Of a stretch of DNA of 5,241 bases, positions 1 to 5,241 are shown piece after piece. The stretch is from Alphaproteobacteria bacterium (lineage in GTDB: Bacteria; Pseudomonadota; Alphaproteobacteria; RF32; CAG-977): the NCBI GenBank assembly GCA_017476085.1, contig JAFVEJ010000041.1:1-5241 (forward strand), given 5' to 3'. Each line of letters starts with the position of its first letter. Position 1 is the stretch's first letter. Below the pieces are notes generated by a model. The model had not been told where the DNA came from. It made no database searches and was given only the letters and a program-made list of their open reading frames with translations. The translations under genes were made by a program, and so were the position numbers.

Positions 1-1
1 G

Positions 2-691
2 GAAAAGATTATGGAACTGCTGGCTTGGGACGCGGTCGAAAAGGAACAATTCGGGTTGGGCAGCGGAATGCCGTTCGTGAACAGGACCCTTCTGATTACC
101 GAATCCGTCGCGCGCGATCTGGCTCAAACCTATCCGAGCAAAGAAAGCCTTGAAGACGCCTTGGTCAAAACCGCCCGCCGCCCTCTGGACGAACGCGCCT
201 ACGCCAAATACTGGGCGAATCCCGGCGGTTCATACGATACGAAAGAAATGCCGGTTCAGAAAATCAGAGGGAAACTGTCGCGGGAGGAAAACGCGGCGGA
301 AACCTCCACACCCCCTTGGCTGAAATGGACGGGCAAACAAACAATCGAAACGGTTCCCGTTATGGAAAAAGGAAAAACGGATATCCTTGTTACAGGCGAT
401 GCGAACCGCAATAAAATCATGACCGTCCCCGGCGGACAGTCGGCGACGATCAAAATCGAACTGCCGGAAAACTGGAACAAGCTGACGACAAAACTGGGAT
501 ATAGGCCGATCGAGGACTTTTACATCAAAACCCCTGTTCCCCCTCAAACCGCCACAAAGCCGGAAATACGACGCAAAAAAAATCAGAACCGCCGTTTTGA
601 AAATTTCCGTTCCGGAAATGAGCAAACAAATCGTTTCCGTCATCAACGACCGATGAGAAGAACGGCCGATCAAAGAGAGAAGAATAATTAA
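2..691 (+). CDS. 3' part of an uncharacterised protein, probably frameshifted near its end
   Basis: The reading frame is open to the left edge (codons Glu-Lys-Ile precede the ATG at 11), and the text after that ATG reads like protein interior, so I treat it as 5'-partial; a start at 11 after GGA is possible. Counting from that Met, visible blocks are an aromatic/Gly-rich segment (FGLGSGMPFVNRTLLIT, 14-30), an ARRPLDERAYAKYW block (55-68), a TDILVTGDANRNKIM block (123-137) and GGQSATIKIELPENW (141-155). From memory these resemble uncharacterised proteins that accompany UGSC-motif (seleno)proteins, but I cannot confirm this and assign no function. No signal peptide or membrane segment is visible. 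After about residue 189 the composition turns into Arg/Asn/Gln-rich text ending at 691. The +1 frame gives a more protein-like tail (KIRTAVLKISVPEMSKQ...) ending at TGA 654-656, so a one-base insertion in the A8 run at 575-582 is likely. Confidence 0.6.
   Translation, partial: EKIMELLAWDAVEKEQFGLGSGMPFVNRTLLITESVARDLAQTYPSKESLEDALVKTARRPLDERAYAKYWANPGGSYDTKEMPVQKIRGKLSREENAAETSTPPWLKWTGKQTIETVPVMEKGKTDILVTGDANRNKIMTVPGGQSATIKIELPENWNKLTTKLGYRPIEDFYIKTPVPPQTATKPEIRRKKNQNRRFENFRSGNEQTNRFRHQRPMRRTADQREKNN
575..582 (+). other. A8 homopolymer, likely frameshift or slippage site
   Basis: Eight consecutive A residues sit exactly where the left gene changes from plausible protein to low-quality Arg/Asn/Gln-rich text. 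With seven A residues the frame would continue as KKIRTAVLKISVPEM and stop at 654-656. This could be a real indel, a sequencing or assembly error, or transcriptional slippage. The sequence alone does not decide. Confidence 0.45.
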
Positions 692-725
692 CTTAAGAAT
701 TTAATTTTTTATCTTATAAAAACAT

Positions 726-1277
726 TTATCGCTTCTGACAGGTATATTTCTGAATAAACGGCGTTTTGGCTTCCGTATAGGCATCCCGATCGAATTTATA
801 GCGTTCGGCCAAATCCCGTTTCAACCGTTCATATTCCGCCGCGACATCGGGACGGGATATCAGATAATCCCTGAAAGCGATTTCATCACAATCGCCCCGC
901 AGTCTTAAATGCAGATGAAATACGCGTTCTGCAAATCCCCGCTCCGTATAACCGTCATTCAAAGAAATCCTGCTTTCCTTTTCGGACATACATCTGTATC
1001 CGGCTGACACCAAAACCGTTTTCGCTTTCTGCATTTCCCGCGACGAATTCAACTCGATCAGAATATCGATAATCGGTTTGGCAAAAATATCCGGCACCGC
1101 CGTGCTGCCGATATGTTCAATTCGATAAAAATCAACGGAATTCGCCCTGAACAGTTTCTCTAACTTGTTTTTCTTTTCCGCATACCAGCACGACCATTGC
1201 GGATTATGAGCGACTAAATTTATCGGAAACAAAAGCCATAATTCCGTTAAAGTCATTTCTTCCAATTTTTTAGTCAT
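726..1277 (-). CDS. GrpB/UPF0157 family nucleotidyltransferase-like protein
   Basis: The 183-residue product has the full set of GrpB/UPF0157 blocks: an EMTLTELWLLFPINLVAHN opening (7-25), RIEHIGSTAVP (52-62) carrying the Gly-Ser of the nucleotidyltransferase fold, KPIIDIL (67-73) with a likely metal-binding Asp71, RVFHLHL (118-124), FRDYL (135-139), a Tyr/Lys-rich AEYERLK helix (147-153) and YTEAKTPFI (167-175). Length matches the usual 170-185 residues, so the gene looks intact. The family is predicted to transfer nucleotides but its substrate is not established; it is unrelated to GrpE. VPDIFAKP replaces the commoner VPGLxAKP, a small deviation. The ATG at 1277 is preceded by GGGGAAAAGGGTA. 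The MTKKLEEMTLTELW beginning resembles other family members, supporting this start over Met8. The gene is convergent with the left gene, 34 bp away, and a terminator hairpin lies just upstream. Confidence 0.88.
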   Translation of the reverse strand: MTKKLEEMTLTELWLLFPINLVAHNPQWSCWYAEKKNKLEKLFRANSVDFYRIEHIGSTAVPDIFAKPIIDILIELNSSREMQKAKTVLVSAGYRCMSEKESRISLNDGYTERGFAERVFHLHLRLRGDCDEIAFRDYLISRPDVAAEYERLKRDLAERYKFDRDAYTEAKTPFIQKYTCQKR

Positions 1278-1293
1278 TACCCTTTTCCCCTAT

Positions 1294-1323
1294 AAAAAAA
1301 TCCCCCGATACCGGAGGATTTTT
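1294..1323 (-). terminator. Intrinsic terminator immediately upstream of grpB
   Basis: Arms 1296-1307 and 1312-1323 pair around a four-base loop and are followed, on the - strand, by seven U residues (1300-1294, the first ones shared with the stem). The only non-Watson-Crick position (1304/1315) is a tolerated G-U pair in - strand RNA but an A-C mismatch in + strand RNA, so the structure is better suited to stopping leftward transcription, such as read-through from the phosphohexomutase operon. It also has a T5 tract on the + strand, so it may act both ways. The U tract ends only 16 bases before the grpB ATG. Confidence 0.75.
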
Positions 1324-1450
1324 CATTGGATATAAGAACATTTAAGCTTTTCGTTTCTGATGGATTAGCTCCACTCTTATTATTTACAGCCAGCACTTAA
1401 AGAATCTCGTTCGAACAGAAATTTTTAAGCTATTTTCAGAATATAAATAG

Positions 1451-1491
1451 ATTGTGGCAAAATTATGATGTGAATTGTGGCGAATTGTGGC
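1451..1491. repeat. Three TTGTGGC repeats, two of them a perfect tandem decamer
   Basis: GAATTGTGGC occurs at 1472-1481 and again directly after it at 1482-1491. A third related copy, ATTGTGGCAAAA, starts at 1451. The last tandem copy is also followed by AAAA, so the outer copies share the longer form ATTGTGGCAAAA. Offsets between the ATTGTGGC cores are 24 and 10 bp, close to helical periodicity for the tandem pair. This looks like a cluster of protein-binding sites. Short repeats of this type are also found next to tyrosine integrase genes and att sites, but no integrase is present here. Confidence 0.6.
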
Positions 1492-1513
1492 AAAAACGAA
1501 AAAACAAAAAAAA

Positions 1514-4540
<3,027 letters not shown>

Positions 4541-4574
4541 AAATTGATAATAAAAAAACTAAAGATTTTCTAAC

Positions 4575-4603
4575 AGGATTACCAATCAAACGCTTTCTGT
4601 CAA
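4575..4603 (-). promoter_or_regulatory. Candidate promoter for the pgm-manB operon
   Basis: A perfect TTGACA -35 hexamer reads leftward at 4603-4598. Seventeen bases further is AATCCT (4580-4575), a poor match to TATAAT, so the -10 element is uncertain. Transcription would begin near 4568, giving a leader of about 40 bases before the pgm ATG. It is the only consensus-like -35 in the 113-bp gap between mipZ and pgm. Confidence 0.4.
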
Positions 4604-4642
4604 GACAAGCTTTTTTTCACGTTATTTTATGCGGGCTGCCGA

Positions 4643-5239
4643 TTAAAAATCGGAAGAAGGTTCTTCGCCGATTGCATGTAAAATCGAACGCAGCTCCTGT
4701 CTGGCGGACACATGAGTCATAGACATTTTTACATCGGTTTTAGACTGACCTATATCCAACAAGGTCAGCCCTTTTAGAAACAATTCGCGAAAAATGATGC
4801 GTTCCCCCAAACCATGCAGCGGCGTAAAATTGATTCGTTCGCCTAAAGCGTTTAACAGTTTCCAAATAATTTTTTCATTGCGGGTGCTGACATGCATCAC
4901 GCGATTGCGCAGAACAAACCAGCGCATCTGAGGTTTGCGGACGGCAGCTCTTTTTTGCCTGGCCTGCCATACCGTCTGCGCGTAATGGCCGGGAGCTTTA
5001 ACCGTCAGCGTTTCAGGTTCGATTTTGGCCAATATGTCCATATCAAGCAAACTGTCATTAATCGGCGTGATCAAGACATCTGCAGACGCATGAGCCAAAC
5101 GGAATAAATGGCTGTCTGAACCGGCCGTATCAATCACGATCAAGTCGTTTTCTTTCTTCAAAATTTAAAGCTGTTCGCAAAAAGCGGTTTCGTCCTCTTT
5201 ACGCTGCTGTTCGGTCGGGCTTTCGCGCACGGGTACGGG
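4643..5239 (-). pseudogene. mipZ: mipZ-like division-plane ATPase, 5'-partial, interrupted by an in-frame TAA
   Basis: MipZ is a ParA/MinD-type ATPase that positions the FtsZ ring in Alphaproteobacteria. The 172 residues after the stop (from a TTG at 5161) carry the conserved second half: DLIVIDTAG (6-14, Walker B region), TPINDSLLDMD (32-42), WFVLRNR (81-87), RIIFRELFLKGLTLLDI (121-137) and MTHVSARQELRSIL (148-161). Upstream, the same frame continues to the window edge with family-like text (PVPVRESPTEQQRKEDE, then AFCEQL), but TAA at 5165-5167 interrupts it between CEQL and ILKKEND. No Shine-Dalgarno precedes the TTG, and a product starting there would lack the P-loop, so reinitiation would not give a working ATPase. 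It is either a nonsense mutation or a base-call error. The P-loop half is outside the window. TAA is the normal stop of several genes here, so recoding is unlikely. Confidence 0.75.
4645..4673 (-). terminator. Terminator-like hairpin in the last codons of mipZ
   Basis: In - strand RNA, AATCGG (4673-4668) pairs with CCGATT (4653-4648). The stem continues with an AAGAA/TTCTT-type inner helix after a two-base bulge, and U5 follows (4649-4645), running into the UAA stop. A second AATCGG (4644-4639) can pair with the same CCGATT instead. This probably separates mipZ from the pgm operon, though the stem is modest. Confidence 0.4.
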
Positions 5240-5241
5240 CA

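Larger units (their letters stand above)
1278..1513. other. 236-bp non-coding interval between grpB and manB
   Basis: No credible protein gene is seen on either strand. The stretch holds the terminator at 1294-1323, a very short possible leader ORF on the - strand (1341-1270), an 8-bp palindrome GTTCGAAC at 1409-1416, two copies of TTTAAGCT (1341-1348 and 1424-1431), and TTGTGGC repeats at 1451-1491. The GTTCGAAC motif recalls a tRNA T-loop, but no acceptor or anticodon stem can be built around it. A promoter for grpB should lie here, but I find no convincing -35/-10 pair. Confidence 0.6.

Noticed and set aside
230..673. 147-codon frame on the - strand opposite the left gene
   Set aside because: Its Phe/Arg/Cys-rich composition is typical of an antisense shadow, and the + strand frame has better protein-like blocks.
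692..725. Bidirectional terminator between the convergent left gene and grpB
   Set aside because: The 34-bp gap is very AT-rich, but only a five-pair imperfect stem can be drawn, too weak to claim.
1401..1425. Possible tRNA remnant around GTTCGAAC (1409-1416)
   Set aside because: The T-loop-like sequence is a simple 8-bp palindrome, and no acceptor, D or anticodon stems can be assembled around it.
1451..1491. CRISPR array
   Set aside because: Only three short copies, two directly abutting, with no regular spacers and no cas genes.
4591..4617. Rightward terminator (GCTT...AAGC followed by T7) between pgm and mipZ
   Set aside because: Its outer stem is four base pairs and its inner pairing leaves a two-base loop, and no rightward gene precedes it. 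The same bases are better explained by the leftward TTGACA element.
5165..5167. TAA read as a sense codon by genetic-code reassignment
   Set aside because: TAA is the evident terminal stop of grpB, manB and the mipZ-like frame itself, so reassignment does not fit.

Overview
The window most likely comes from an alphaproteobacterium of moderate GC content. The strongest pointer is the right-hand gene, which closely resembles the C-terminal part of MipZ, the ParA-type division-plane ATPase typical of Alphaproteobacteria. A proteobacterial long-form phosphoglucomutase and an AlgC/ManB-type phosphohexomutase fit this. Nothing here identifies a genus.

Layout, left to right. (1) Positions 2-691, + strand: the 3' part of an uncharacterised gene that enters from the left edge. 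Its last third appears frameshifted at an A8 run (575-582). (2) 726-1277, - strand: an intact GrpB/UPF0157 nucleotidyltransferase-like gene, convergent with gene 1. (3) 1278-1513: a 236-bp non-coding stretch. It holds a good intrinsic terminator 19 bp upstream of the grpB start codon, a possible overlapping leader ORF, and tandem copies of a GAATTGTGGC repeat. (4) 1514-2908 and 2895-4529, both - strand: an overlapping pair, pgm first and then a manB/algC-type phosphomannomutase/phosphoglucomutase. A candidate promoter and a strong ribosome binding site lie ahead of pgm. (5) 4643-5239, - strand: a mipZ-like reading frame running off the right edge and interrupted by an in-frame TAA at 5165-5167.

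Functionally, the centre is a two-gene sugar-phosphate operon. Pgm interconverts glucose-6-P and glucose-1-P, and the second mutase probably interconverts mannose-6-P and mannose-1-P (or glucose phosphates). Together they feed nucleotide-sugar synthesis for glycogen, lipopolysaccharide or exopolysaccharide. mipZ lies upstream on the same strand but has its own terminator-like hairpin.

I do not see a clear new biological system. The points most worth checking are the two apparent gene lesions (nonsense in mipZ, frameshift in the left gene), the terminator placed against the grpB ribosome binding site, and the short repeats beside it, which may be a scar of an integrated element.
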